Shown: positions 1 through 11,996 of the stretch, in pieces
Position numbering within the stretch: the first letter of the stretch is position 1
Layout: each line of letters starts with the position of its first letter
From: Glandiceps talaboti
Lineage: Eukaryota; Hemichordata; Enteropneusta; Spengelidae
NCBI RefSeq assembly: GCF_964340395.1
Contig: NC_135555.1
Coordinates: 1,231,001 to 1,295,000 of the forward strand
Direction of reading: 5' to 3'
DNA length: 64,000 nt
Notes under the pieces: generated by a model
The model's input: only the letters and a program-made list of their open reading frames with translations
Told to the model about the DNA's origin: nothing
The model's database searches: none
Translations under genes and position numbers: made by a program

Positions 1-359
1 TAAACACATCAGAGAACTTGAAAAGAAATAAGAACACACCAATAATATAAATGTACACTGTATATGGTATTGGTAATTAAAAAAATATAATGTGATATTT
101 CCAACTGTTTAAGTGACTCTAGTGGTATTAATGAGTTTTCACACTACAGCTGCTGTATAGTGACAATTCCCCGCACGCCATCCTGTCCACACCATGCCTA
201 TAAAAACTTCCATCTGATTCAAATCCTGTAAAGCAAGAATATTAGCCCTGCAGGGCATTCATACCCAAAGAAATCACATATAGCCAGAAGGTTCCCATAG
301 AGGAATTGTTTCTGTATATATAAATTTATAATTATGTATACTAATTATTCTTAATGTAG

Positions 360-3300
360 CTTAACTGTGATGTGACTGTTTTACCAACCACATTGCCTAA
401 AACATCAACTACTACCAATGATACATCTGATTCAGATTACATATCTCCATACAAGTTCACTTGCCAGTTTCCTCCGGTAAGTTACGTTTTTCTCATGTTG
501 TGTTTTTACGGTACTCTTACTGTTTGGAGTTGAGATGGTAAACAATCAGTCAGTTCATGAATTACCGAATAATCAAGTAAGAAGCTAAACAATCATTGAG
601 TTAATTAGTGAGTTAATAAAAAAGGTATCGAAGAGTTAGTGAGTTAACAAACAAGGTATCAAAGAGTTTCTATATAATCCATGAATTATAGTGAGTTATT
701 AAAGAATCAGTCAGTCAGTCAGTGAGTTATTAGGTTAGCTACTGTGATGATTTTAGGAACTACGTTATTGTTAACCCAATGATACGTATACCAGTACTGA
801 GTTATTAGTAGCCTTATCACTGGCGTATTGATATATTGGAAGTTACATGTGCTTTTTCCGAACTATGGCGGACTGTAATAAAGTTGAAGTGTTTAGTTCT
901 AAGACGAAACCTCTCCGTGTTTTGAGTAAAACGTGTGCTTTGGTATGAAAGTATCACACTACTAATAAACTAGTCAATAATATTGTTGATGTCTTACCAT
1001 GTGTTGTGTTATTTCACAGTATTTTATAGTCACCTGTCTACTGGCATTGACATCAACTATGGTATTTCTACATATTGCCTATTGGTTTAAAGCTGTGTTG
1101 ATGGGTATAGCATTAGCTGTCTATTTACTAGTCTTTAACTACACCCATGCCAATCTATTGGATACATATGACAGAGCAGTGTTTCTTAGTAGTGGGTGAG
1201 TACAGGTCCAATCTAGTGGATACAAGCAGTGTTTCTTAGTAGTGGGTGAGTACAGGTCCAATCTAGTGGATACAAGCAGTGTTTCTTAGTAGTGGGTGAG
1301 TACAGGTCCAATCTAGTGGATACAAGCAGTGTTTCTTAGTAGTGGGTGAGTACAGGTCCAATCTAGTGGATACAAGCAGTGTTTCTTAGTAGTGGGTGAG
1401 TACAGGTCCAATCTAGTGGATACAAGCAGTGTTTCTTGGTAGTGGGTGAGTACAGATCCAATCTATTGGATACAAGCAGTGTTTCTTAGTAGTGGGTGAG
1501 TACAGGTCCAATCTATTGGATACAAGTAGTATTACTTAGTAGTGGGTGAGTACAGGTCCAATCTATTGGATACAAGCAGTGTTTCTTAGTAGTGGGTGAG
1601 TACAGGTCCAATCTATTGGATACAAGCAGTGTTTCTTAGTAATGGGTGAGTACAGGTCCAATCTAGTGGATACAAGCAGTGTTTCTTAGTAGTGGGTGAG
1701 TACAGGTCCAATCTATTGGATACAAGCAGTGTTACTTAGTAGTGGGTGAGTTATACAGGTCCAATCTATTGGATACAAGCAGTGTTACTTAGTAGTGGGT
1801 GAGTACAGGTCCAATCTATTGGATACAAGCAGTGTTTCTTAGTAGTGGGTGAGTACAGGTCCAATCCATTGGATACAAGCAGTGTTTCTTAGTAGTGGGT
1901 GAGTACAGGTCCAATCTATTGGATACAAGCAGTGTTACTTAGTAGTGGGTGAGTTATACAGGTCCAATCTATTGGATACAAGCAGTGTTACTTAGTAGTG
2001 GGTGAGTACAGGTCCAATCCATTGGATACAAGCAGTGTTTCTTAGTAGTGGGTGAGTACAGGTCCAATCTATTGGATACAAGTAGTGTTACTTAGTAGTG
2101 GGTGAGTACAGGTCCAATCTAGTGGATACAAGCAGTGTTTCTTAGTAGTGGGTGAGTACAGGTCCAATCTATTGGATACGTATGACAAAGCAGTGTTTCT
2201 TAGTATTAAATGTACCTGTTCTTCTGAGAGCTCCAGGTGCTCACAATAATTACCCCTGGTATGGATCAATAGCAGCACAATGGCCCTTTATACTTCAGCT
2301 CCCCAGGGAGCATACAATCCATTGCAGCCGCTATGAACTCATAGGATTAAAGCATTCACATTGCAACCTCTATCCTACCAGGTCCCCGATTATACAGCTG
2401 GGTTGACTGAGGCACAATCATGTTCAAATTATGCTCAATGACTTTAGTCATTCAGAAACAAACAACAGTGTCAAAGACCTGCTATCAACAGATTCCAAGC
2501 CACTCTAAAGATTACTAAATGTTAAACCTTTGATGAAAAAAGTACCCCAACTCAGAACATATTGTTTTCTTTCTGATAAACATAATTTGAAATCCAGTTT
2601 TATTAACATTAATTTATCAAAATTTAAAGGTTGCTAAAATTAAACACTGTGATAGTTTTTAACATTGTAGATTTTCCAATATTTCAATATATGATTCTTC
2701 CACCTATCAGGAACGATGACTTTCTACTGACAAGATGGGGAGGTATACTATATCTTGCAACATTATTTATTACACTTGTTATACTAGACAGACAGGTTAG
2801 TATTTCAATTTGTCTTTCCAAAATGGTTTTGACTTTCTGTATGCATGATTTAATTGGTGATTTGTGTCTGCATGTAAGTCGTCTTTTATTAAGTTTGATG
2901 TTTGCCTGGTGTCAAGATGAATTTCCATGTTTTATGGACAACTGACTACATCTAATCTAATCTAATCTAATCTAATCTAATCTAATCTAATCTAATCTAA
3001 TCACATAGTATTTGTTGCAGTTGAAAAGGCAATGAGAATTGAATACAGAGATCTGAATGACAAATAATCATGACGGATTCTTTGCATTAGCAGTTCAAGT
3101 GCAACTTTCCTGACTTGGTGAGCCAGCAAGTCGGGTGTCATAAAAATTGTTTGCATCTCTAAAGCTATTTGCAATGTCACTGATAATGGGTCAGTAAAAC
3201 TGATAACAACTGATATGACATTAGGGGCTTCGCACTTAGATATTGAGCTTAGCTTTGCCTGATGTGTTATGTAATAGTGCTTTATCACATTTGTAAATAT

Positions 3301-6300
3301 TGCCAACAAACATTATTCAGTGATAAGAAAGATAAGAAACCCCACTTCCTTAGCTAATGGCTTGATTCTGTAATGAAATCTGAAAATGTACACAAATAGT
3401 ATGGAGGGCAATTGTCAATACATTTGATGTGACCCGACTTGTATCTTCATTTTTGCATTCTTGCTGTCTCTGGTCTGTTTATACTTTTTCCCATTTTGTT
3501 GTAGGTTGTTTGGGTTTTTTTTGTTTACTTTTATTTTGTTTTGTTTCTACGTCTGGCAAACAATGAGATTCTTGTATATGAATAATAACATGTCTTGAGG
3601 AATGCATTTTTGATGCTTGAAATATATTTGTACTAATATCATCCACCATTGTAAGATTTTGTGATATTTTACAGATGGAATATACTGCAAGATTGGACTT
3701 TTTATGGCAGTCTAAATTTGGTGTTGAAAAAGAAGAAGTGGAAACAATGGAATCATTGAACAAAGTTCTCCTAGAAAATGTCTTACCCAAACATGTTGCA
3801 GAGCACTTCTTGAAAAGTGGTATGAAATCTGATGTAAGTATATTGATATTTTCTCAGAATAAGGTTTAAAAGCTGCAATATATATTCATGTATTGGTAAA
3901 TCCATACTACACCCGTAAACTTTGAGTGTACAGATCCATGATTCAAACCCAGGTTCTTGTATTAATGCTGTCATGTCAGTCAGGGTAAAATAGGATTATT
4001 CTGTCGTTCTGGACAAACCTTTTCCATAGCTTTGCCGAACAACTTTTTTTTCTCACCCAAGTTTTAATTATAATGAAACACTAGGGTTTTAAAATCTCAT
4101 TATCAAAAACAGTTCTTGGTAAGTGTTCTACAGTAATAGATTCATGACAGATGAATTTGTTGCAATGACTCCACACAAGTCAATATAAAGATTTGGTTTC
4201 ATTGTTGATTCTTTAGGAACTGTACCATCAAAGATACAGTTTGATAGCTGTTATGTTTGCATCTATACCATTGATTCCTTAGGAACTGTACCATCAAAGG
4301 TACAGTTTGATAGCTGTTATGTTTGCATCTATACCATTGATTCCTTAGGAACTGTACCATCAAAGGTACAGTTTGATAGCTGTTATGTTTGCATCTATAC
4401 CATTGATTCCTTAGGAACTGTACCATCAAAGGTACAGTTTGATAGCTGTTATGTTTGCATCTATACCATTGATTCCTTAGGAACTGTACCATCAAAGGTA
4501 CAGTTTGATAGCTGTTATGTTTGCATCTATACCATTGATTCCTTAGGAACTGTACCATCAAAGGTACAGTTTGATAGCTGTTATGTTTGCATCTATACCA
4601 TTGATTCTTTAGGAACTGTACCATCAAAGGTACAGTTTGATAGCTGTTATGTTTGCATCTATACCATTGATTCTTTAGGAACTGTACCACCAAAGGTACA
4701 GTTTGATAGCTGTTATGTTTGCATCTATACCATTGATTCTTTAGGAACTGTACCATCAAAGGTACAGTTTGATAGCTGTTATGTTTGCATCTATACCATT
4801 GATTCTTTAGGAACTGTACCATCAAAGATACAGTTTGATAGCTGTTATGTTTGCATCTATACCATTGATTCTTTAGGAACTGTACCACCAAAGATACAGT
4901 TTGATAGCTGTTATGTTTGCATCTATACCAAACTATAAAGAGTTTTATACAGAAACAGATGTCAACAAGGAAGGCTTGGAATGTTTACGACTATTAAATG
5001 AAATTATAGCTGATTTTGATGAGGTTAGTGCAATTTTTTTCCATCATATTCATTTGAATGTGTATGTTTTGTATGGCCTACCTTAATCACACTTACCAAG
5101 CTAGGACATACATATATGTGTTACCATTGATGATTGCATGTATTCATAGTGTCTAACATACCAGTATGACAAACAATGTCATATTATCTGTATTGCTATC
5201 TAAATTAGGCCATGAACTATATGTACCAAGACAGTTTCTGGTACTCAAGGTGTACATTGACTATATGGCATATCTGATAAACAAAAGACATCATTGGGAA
5301 TGATACACTTATGTACCAAATTGATGAAATATTATCGATGGTAGATAATATATTTGACATCTGAAATTGTCAGATGAAGGTGTTAAGTCTGTTTCGATAT
5401 TGATATAAATGCATGTAAATTGAAATTACTATAGCTAACATCGTTTCAATCATTTCATTCTCTGTGTCTATTTGTATCAGCTGTTATCCAAACCTAAATA
5501 TAGTTGTGTTGAAAAGATCAAAACTATTGGTAGTACCTATATGGCAGCGGCTGGTCTTCATGAACTGAAAGATCAAGGTGATGGTGATGATGATAAACCG
5601 TTACATACATTGGAAAGGATTGATGAAGAGTTGGTCGCAGATAATGATAAAGTAAGTTATTTCATAGTCGCAGTCACAGAAACCATGTTGTCAGTTACTT
5701 AATTACTTGAATGTCCAATGAGTCAAAAGTTTGTTGGATTTCCAATGGGTTTTGTACCAATGATATGATAACCATAAAATAATAAATAGTTAAATTTTAG
5801 AAACTGCTCTAAACTCATCACATTATAAACAAACTGGGTAAAACACATATAAAGAAATTTGTTATGCCAAGTTTTCTGACTGTAAGTGTTTTTAAAACTG
5901 ATAAAGTCAACACAGATAATTATATTTGTTTTTTGTTTTCTTTACTCCAGGATGAAGCCCATTCCAAACAAGCCTTGTATTATGTTGGTGTTCTGACTGA
6001 GTTTGCTATGGCTATGATGACAAAACTAGAACTCATAAATAAACATTCATTTAATGATTTCAAACTGAGAATGGGTAAGAACATGTTATTTCATTTACTG
6101 CATGTAGTATTCCCCAATATTTGTCTTTCATTCAACCAGGGAAAATACAAGCGACCTAAGGAGCCTTGTCACTATGAGTCATTAGACAAGTAGTGACAAA
6201 AACCTTTGGATATGAGTATTTTCTAGCTGAATCAAGAAAAATATCGGTGAATAATATATTGATACCTCTTAAAGCATAATTTATGAAAAATTGGTTAAAT

Positions 6301-7931
6301 AATGGCATTCTGGAATGTTTTTACTCATACTTTGAGCAAAATGGAACCAGTGACATAGATACAGGTTGTCCTGATGTAGAATGACCAGGGTATATAATCC
6401 ATATTTTCTGCTCAAAGGCAATAAGTTGGCTTGTGCATGGTATTATGGATGTCTATTTATTTATAACAAAAATCAATTCCCTTGGGAATTACCAAAGGAA
6501 CCAGACAAAAACAGAATAACACACAAAATGAAAATTTCTTTACAAAAAAAATGAAATTGCAAAGAACTACAACTACACTACAACTATCTAATGATAAAAA
6601 TCACTAAAAATATATTATATTAAGTTGTTTTTTTTAAATTATAGTCTAGATTGGAAAATGGTGAGGTTAATGCTATCTTGGCTGGTTTTCATTATGCTTT
6701 AATAGGGGACCAAGAAAACTAATTTTCACCAATTCTGTGATTTGTATTCAAATATTATTCTAAAGGATAAGAATTTTTTTTCATTTAGTGCATCACTTTA
6801 AAGTTTGGTTTTTAATATGTGGATAATGATGATAATATGAAATGTCAGAAATAACAAACATGTACAAATACTTCATAAAATGTAACAACCTTTGAACAAA
6901 TCAAAGCTTTTTTATTAAAACAGTATCTTTTGAATACAAATGAATTGTCAGTATAGTTTAATAGTAAGTTTTAATAGTATTAATTATAAATTGTATTTTA
7001 GGTATAAACCATGGTCCTGTAGTAGCCGGAGTAATTGGAGCTAGAAAACCACAGTATGATATCTGGGGAAATACAGTCAATGTAGCAAGTCGTATGGATT
7101 CCACAGGTGTCATTGGTCATATACAGGTAAATTGTATTATTCCACTTTTCAACGCATCCCCTCTACCTTTCATCTCATCCCCTCTACCTCTCATCTCGTC
7201 CCCTCTACCTTCGATCTCATCCCCTCTACCTCTCATCTTATCCCCTCTACCTTCGATCTCATCCCCGCTACCTCTCATCTCATCCCTCTACCTTCAATCT
7301 CATCCCCTCTACCTCTCATCTCATCCCTCTACCTTTCATCTCATCCCCTCTGCCTTTCATCTCATCCCCTATACCTTTCATCTCATCCCCTCTGCCTTTC
7401 ATCTCATCCTGTCTGCCTTTCATCTCATCCCCTCTGCCTTTCATCTCATCCCCTCTACCTTTCATCTCATCCCCTCTACCTCTCATTTCATCCCCTCTAC
7501 CTTTCATCTCATCCCCTCTACCTTTCATCTCATCCTGTCTGCCTTTCATCTAATCCCCTCTACCTTTCAAAGGAAAGTCAGAAACCTCTACTCTCTTTCA
7601 TAAAGAAATGGACTCCCTTATACCATACCTAAGATAAATTGTTTCATTTTTCTGTCTTTTGTTATGAAATGTAACAAATTAGAAGGAAGGTATGTAATGC
7701 TTTAAATTTATACACCCAATAAAACTCTTAAATACAAAAAAAAATACAGTAGTTTGATTGTTTTATGTTTGATTTGTTTCCTAGGTAACAGAAGAAACCA
7801 GTAAAGTGTTAACTCAGCTTGGTTTTACCTGTCAGTCAAGAGGTTATGTGACAGTAAAGGGGAAAGGCAAATTAAAAACGTTCCTGGTGAAAAGATTAGA
7901 CAAATCATTATCACAAACAGCTATACATTGA
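360..7931 (+). CDS. ADCY2/4/7-like: Membrane adenylyl cyclase, ADCY2/4/7 type, 3' part (nine exons)
   Basis: Makes cAMP from ATP at the plasma membrane. Exons read here: 360-476, 1020-1195, 2711-2795, 3675-3833, 4877-5023, 5481-5651, 5951-6074, 7002-7126, 7785-7931; all have AG/GT junctions and agreeing phases and give 416 residues plus stop. Residues about 40-125 are hydrophobic helices of the second membrane block. Residues 127-416 are the C2 catalytic domain: [57 protein letters not shown]-site residues K242, D346, N353, R357 and K393 are all present; D, N, R and the last K keep the spacing of mammalian AC2. The loop between K242 and D346 is 24 residues longer than in AC2 and acidic. The sequence follows the ADCY2/4/7 branch closely. 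Earlier exons (C1 domain, first membrane block) lie left of the window. Two of its introns carry junction-spanning minisatellites. Confidence 0.93.
1149..2205 (+). repeat. 50-bp minisatellite containing the exon's splice donor, about 20 copies
   Basis: Starts inside the cyclase exon 1020-1195 and runs through most of the following intron. Each unit holds the last ~40 bases of the exon (decoding to LLDTSSVFLSSG) joined to the donor GTGAGTACAG. The exon itself and the last copy (about 2152-2205) keep an extra ~8 bases (around TATGACA) that all middle copies lack, so the array probably grew from one shortened copy between two full-length ones. Use of any later donor would read the first GGG TGA as a stop. 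Confidence 0.9.
2950..3002. repeat. (TAATC)n microsatellite
   Basis: About ten perfect copies of the pentamer TAATC in a cyclase intron. Confidence 0.9.
4204..4927 (+). repeat. 66-bp minisatellite containing the exon's splice acceptor, 11 copies
   Basis: Each unit is TTGATTCYTTAG (acceptor) plus the first ~54 bases of cyclase exon 4877-5023 ([18 protein letters not shown]). Only the last copy runs on into the true exon. 66 bases is 22 codons, so the array is open on the minus strand for 230 codons, which is a by-product of the period. On the plus strand the TAG of each next acceptor is an in-frame stop, so splicing to an upstream copy would end translation after about 20 residues. Units differ by a few C/T and A/G changes only. 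Confidence 0.92.
7140..7575. repeat. ~20-bp pyrimidine-rich minisatellite in cyclase intron
   Basis: About 21 copies of a unit like TCATCTCATCCCCTCTACCT, starting 14 bases after the donor of exon 7002-7126. It is open in two plus frames and one minus frame only because it lacks stop words; I do not regard those frames as genes. Confidence 0.85.
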
Positions 7932-8132
7932 CCTGGAGGTGTGGATCACTATCATTTACAGACTTTTGATGTACTGTTTTACAATCAACACATAGCCTTA
8001 CATATCACATTGTAAAATAACCATTTTTATAACATCACTGGTATACATTGTTTTGTCTTTACCAGATACAGGATTTGACGTCCATGGTTGTCCTATAAAA
8101 ACAACCATTTATGGTTTTGATATGACCTCCGA

Positions 8133-8500
8133 AGTTAGCCATGAATAACCATTCAATTTTTTACTAACTTGGGTAGTCAGAAAAACACAATCATTTACAT
8201 GTACGTTCTGATTTGACCACCTAGACTAGTCAGAAAAACAACCATTCACATGTTGATTTGACCACCTAGACTAGTCAGAAAAACAACCATTCACATGTTG
8301 ATTTGACCACCTAGACTAGTCAGAAAAACAACCATTCACATGTTGATTTGACCACCTAGACTAGTCAGAAGACAACCATTCACATGTTGATTTGACCACC
8401 TAGACTAGTCAGAAGACAACCATTCACATGTTGATTTGACCACCTAGACTAGTCAGAAAAACAACCATTCACATGTTGATTTGACCACCTAGACCAATAA
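8133..8500. repeat. ~54-bp minisatellite, family A
   Basis: Five to six near-identical units with the words CTAGACTAGTCAGAAAA, CAACCATTCACATG and TTGATTTGACCAC, preceded by a more diverged copy. It probably lies in the cyclase 3' UTR or just after it. Confidence 0.85.
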
Positions 8501-8979
8501 TATTACTAAAGTAAATGTGATTTACATGTAGATGTATGATTGAGGCAAATTTGAATTGAATAACAAAACATGGCACCACGTCTAGAATACTTTGTATCGA
8601 TGTTCATACACTGTTTACATTATTGATGTGATATTAGTGGTAATTTTTATGTCTGCTGAGGAACATTTGTATCAACTCATAACCATGAAATTTTACCTGG
8701 GAGTGGGAGTGCATTAATGAGTTTATGAACTTCCTCAATATTCACCTGAAGTTGACCACATTGAAAAGTATGAGTGGATTGACTGTAACTATTTGATTAT
8801 AATTGCTAGATAGATGTGTTGTTAAATAATAACTAATGTGGTCATAAATTAATGTTTTTACTAACAACAATAAGTAGGTAAAATGTACCCAAGGTACTCA
8901 GTTCTTGGTTCCTCACCAATATTTGAAGTATGTTTAAATTTCACCAGACTGTTACTTGGGTTTACTGACCATTGCAAAA

Positions 8980-9310
8980 ATACCATTTTAACAGCTTGGT
9001 CAGAAAATTACAACCATTCACTTTCTGAGTTTAATTACCACCTAGCTCGGTCAGAAAATTACAACCATTCACTTTCTGAGTTTACCACCTAGCTCGGTCA
9101 GAAATTACAACCATTCACTTTCTGAGTTTACCAATTAGCTCAGTCAGAAATTACAACCATTCACTTTCTGATTTTACCACTTAGCTCGGTCAGAAAATTA
9201 CAACCATTCACTTTCTGATTTTACCACCTAGGTTAGTTATAATATTACAATCATCCTTTCTGATTTTACAACCTAGGTCAGTGATAAAATTACACCCATT
9301 AACATTTACA
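8980..9310. repeat. ~47-bp minisatellite, family B, related to family A
   Basis: About five units built on AGCTCGGTCAGAAA, TTACAACCATTCAC and TTTCTGAGTTTACCACCT. The order and words (GTCAGAAA, ACCATTCAC, TGA.TTT.ACCACCTAG) match the block at 8133-8500, so the two arrays share an ancestor. Confidence 0.8.
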
Positions 9311-10101
9311 TTTGACCACCAAAATTGCAGCAGTGATACTTAGATTAGCTGTCACTTTATATCCAAAATGTAAAAGAGAGCTAGACAGTTGAAATGCAAC
9401 TGGCAATAAATAACAACAAAAATACACACATTTGGATAGACAACAACTGTTTACTGACTGTGTTTCTGGAGTTAAGTTATCACCATTTCTTAATATCCTC
9501 TCCCTATTCATTTACATGTTGTCCATGCAGTGTATGCAATGTTATCACCTTCTTAATATCCTCACCCTATCCATTTACATGCTGTTCATAAACTGACTGA
9601 CTCTGTCAACCTTCAATCTCACAAACAAATTTACAAATTAAATGCCCTCTATGGCTAGTTCAGAAACAAGACAACTTCATTGATGGTAAGATGGTGACAC
9701 CCCAAGTGTGAAGCTGGGTAAAATGTATTGTTTATCACTGAAATCAAATAGACAGGTCATAGCATCCTTTTGACTTTATTTGTCATTTACAACCCATAAC
9801 ACCAAAATAAAGCATTTTCTGTATGTACCACAATCATTTATAGCATCCACAACAAGTCTAAAAGTATACTCTTTCATTTGCTAATTGACCACATTAGAAA
9901 GGCCACATGCTGGGCTTGTAAATAAACTAATTGAAACATTGTACTTTTCCACTTGATATGACTGCTATAAATGAGTGTAGCACATAGAGAAAGTGTTTTA
10001 CTTCAGTGTTACTAGTTGTATAAGGTGTACGGGTACAATTATGAATTGAAAACATCAACTACATATACAAACACTTCATTTTGCTGTATCAAGGAGGAAG
10101 A

Positions 10102-10185
10102 CAGTCACATGATATATAGCCGCAGTCACCTGATATATAGACACAGTCACCTGATATATAGATGCAGTCACCTGATATATATAGA
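10102..10185. repeat. 20-bp tandem repeat, four copies
   Basis: Units with the core CAGTCACCTGATATATAG, differing at the bases just before the core. Confidence 0.8.
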
Positions 10186-11000
10186 CAAAAGAGAGCATAA
10201 AGGAGAGATGTGAAATAGAGGGTTTTTTGGGGGGTTTTAAAAAAAAGGCAAAGTGAGCCGTTTCCTTGATCAGATTTTTATAGTCAGATTGAGTAACATT
10301 TGTGCCAGTCAGTTGAAAAAAAAATGAAATTTATTTATTAAAAACAAGTTCAATAATGTCTGGTTTTCACAGCAAGATAAATATTAATGGCAAACTACTT
10401 AACACAAGTACCGGTGTCAAATAAATCATAACCAACACAAAAAAAAATACTACTTAATAGCAACATTGGTTTGTTTCCCTACAATTGTGCTATGTACGTT
10501 ATAAGACGTCAGTTTTATGCAGTTTTATGTACATTATGAAAGCTCATTTCACATGCTTTTAATATAGTAATATTATAACAACCTCTCTCTTTTACCATGA
10601 TGAAAATATGCATACAGCAGATACATGTAACTGATGACTTTTGTAATAATTTTAGTTAAAACTACCCTAAGTGTGGTGGCTGTTATTCTACCAAGTCAAT
10701 AGTCAAGTTTTTCATTTACATTTCACTATCCTATGCAACCCTTATGTATTTTGTAGTGTAGTAGAGAACTAAAACAAGATGAATTAAAGACTTCATTTCA
10801 AAATTCTGGATTCAAAAACCTGTGGATGAGAGATAACAAAATGGTGGAATTAACTGGACTATTTTACATATTGGTAGCTGTGAAGATAAAACTATATTTG
10901 AAAGAAATTTTGTATTTTGTTTAGTGTTATATATTGCAATTGAATTAATGTTACAGTAACTCACTCATCACTGTATTTATTATTATTATTGTTATTTTTA

Positions 11001-11093
11001 TGTTGTTGTTCTTCTTGTTGTTGTTGTTGTTGTTGTTCTTGTTGTTGTTCTTGTTGTTGTTCTTGTTGTTCTTGTAAAAAAATGTTGTTCTTG
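11001..11093. repeat. (TTG)n/(TTC)n microsatellite
   Basis: Imperfect TTG runs broken by TTC. It produces glutamine- and asparagine-rich minus-strand frames that are not genes. Confidence 0.85.
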
Positions 11094-11344
11094 TAAAAAA
11101 ATCTAATGAATAATACATTTTCAGTTTTAACAAATATTTTCAAACTTTGTAAACTTTTTACTTCAGGAAAATACCCACAATCTATTACAGTGACTTTTTT
11201 TCAATAAATAAATTTTAAATATTAGTAATATATGTATGTGTTTGATATGTTTATGTTGTGAGGAGATGTGTAGCACAATATTAATAATATATGTATTTGT
11301 ACCTTGAAGGTAGGTGTAAAAAGTGTGAATGACGTGTGCAAATG

Positions 11345-11412
11345 ACAGCATCAGCCAATCAGGAGTCAGTATCTATTACAGCATCAGCCAATCAGGAGTC
11401 AGTATCTATTAC
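11345..11412. promoter_or_regulatory. 33-bp direct duplication with two NF-Y (CCAAT-box) sites
   Basis: Two adjacent copies of a 33-bp segment, each with AGCCAATCAG, a full match to the NF-Y consensus RRCCAATSRG. They lie 585-650 bp before the PIGX start codon and could belong to its promoter. That role is inferred from the motif and position only. Confidence 0.35.
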
Positions 11413-11996
11413 ATGTTTGATATTTTATGTGATGATGAGATGTGTATTATATACTGTGGGTTCATTTAGGCAAGGATATGACATTTGTTTAGGGTGTGTA
11501 AAGGGGTAAGGGGGGGGGGGGGTTGCCTCCACCCCTACCCCGTAAATTCACCATAAATTCTATAAATCATTGGTTTAGTTTAGTTTCTTGGAAAATAAAA
11601 TGCTAATAATGTGAAAATCAAAGTTGATAAATTACACATTTAAAGAAACTGCATTCCATAAAGAATCATGAATATTTGGGAAAATAATCTCTAGGCTAGA
11701 CCTACTAAAAGTAGTTATGACTAGCCAGGTTAATAAGACAAGACAAAGCTTCAAACGGTTTGTATTTTTATATCTTTTACACTTGCTTTTAGTACTTGAG
11801 AATGGATAATATAATCTTGGCCTTGAATACTAATTTCCATGGAAATTGGAATTTAGATTATTACTTTCGACTGTTGAGGGCGTCTTGTGAAAATAATTTA
11901 TTCATTACATGTATTCAATATGGCTGCGCCCATGGGCTCTTGAAAGGGAAGTATATGTGTAGTCTGCTACAGTGCTAGGCTGTTGGTGAAGATAAC

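Larger units (their letters stand above)
7932..11996. other. Spacer between adenylyl cyclase and PIGX
   Basis: Holds the cyclase 3' UTR; AATAAA words at 9405 and 9806 are possible poly(A) signals, neither proven. It contains two related minisatellite blocks (8133-8500 and 8980-9310), a 4-copy 20-bp repeat with the core CACCTGATATATAG (10102-10185), a TTG/TTC microsatellite (11001-11093), a duplicated NF-Y-like element (11345-11412) and a G run (11508-11522). I see no protein-coding exon and no RNA gene. Confidence 0.7.

Noticed and set aside
4199-4891. 230-codon minus-strand frame
   Set aside because: A pure by-product of a 66-bp tandem repeat whose period is 22 codons; it lies antisense to real cyclase exon copies.
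7094-7632. Three overlapping frames of about 77-169 codons with Ser/Pro/Leu or Met/Lys/Gly repeats
   Set aside because: Frames through a pyrimidine-rich minisatellite in an intron; only the first ~11 codons of one belong to the cyclase exon.
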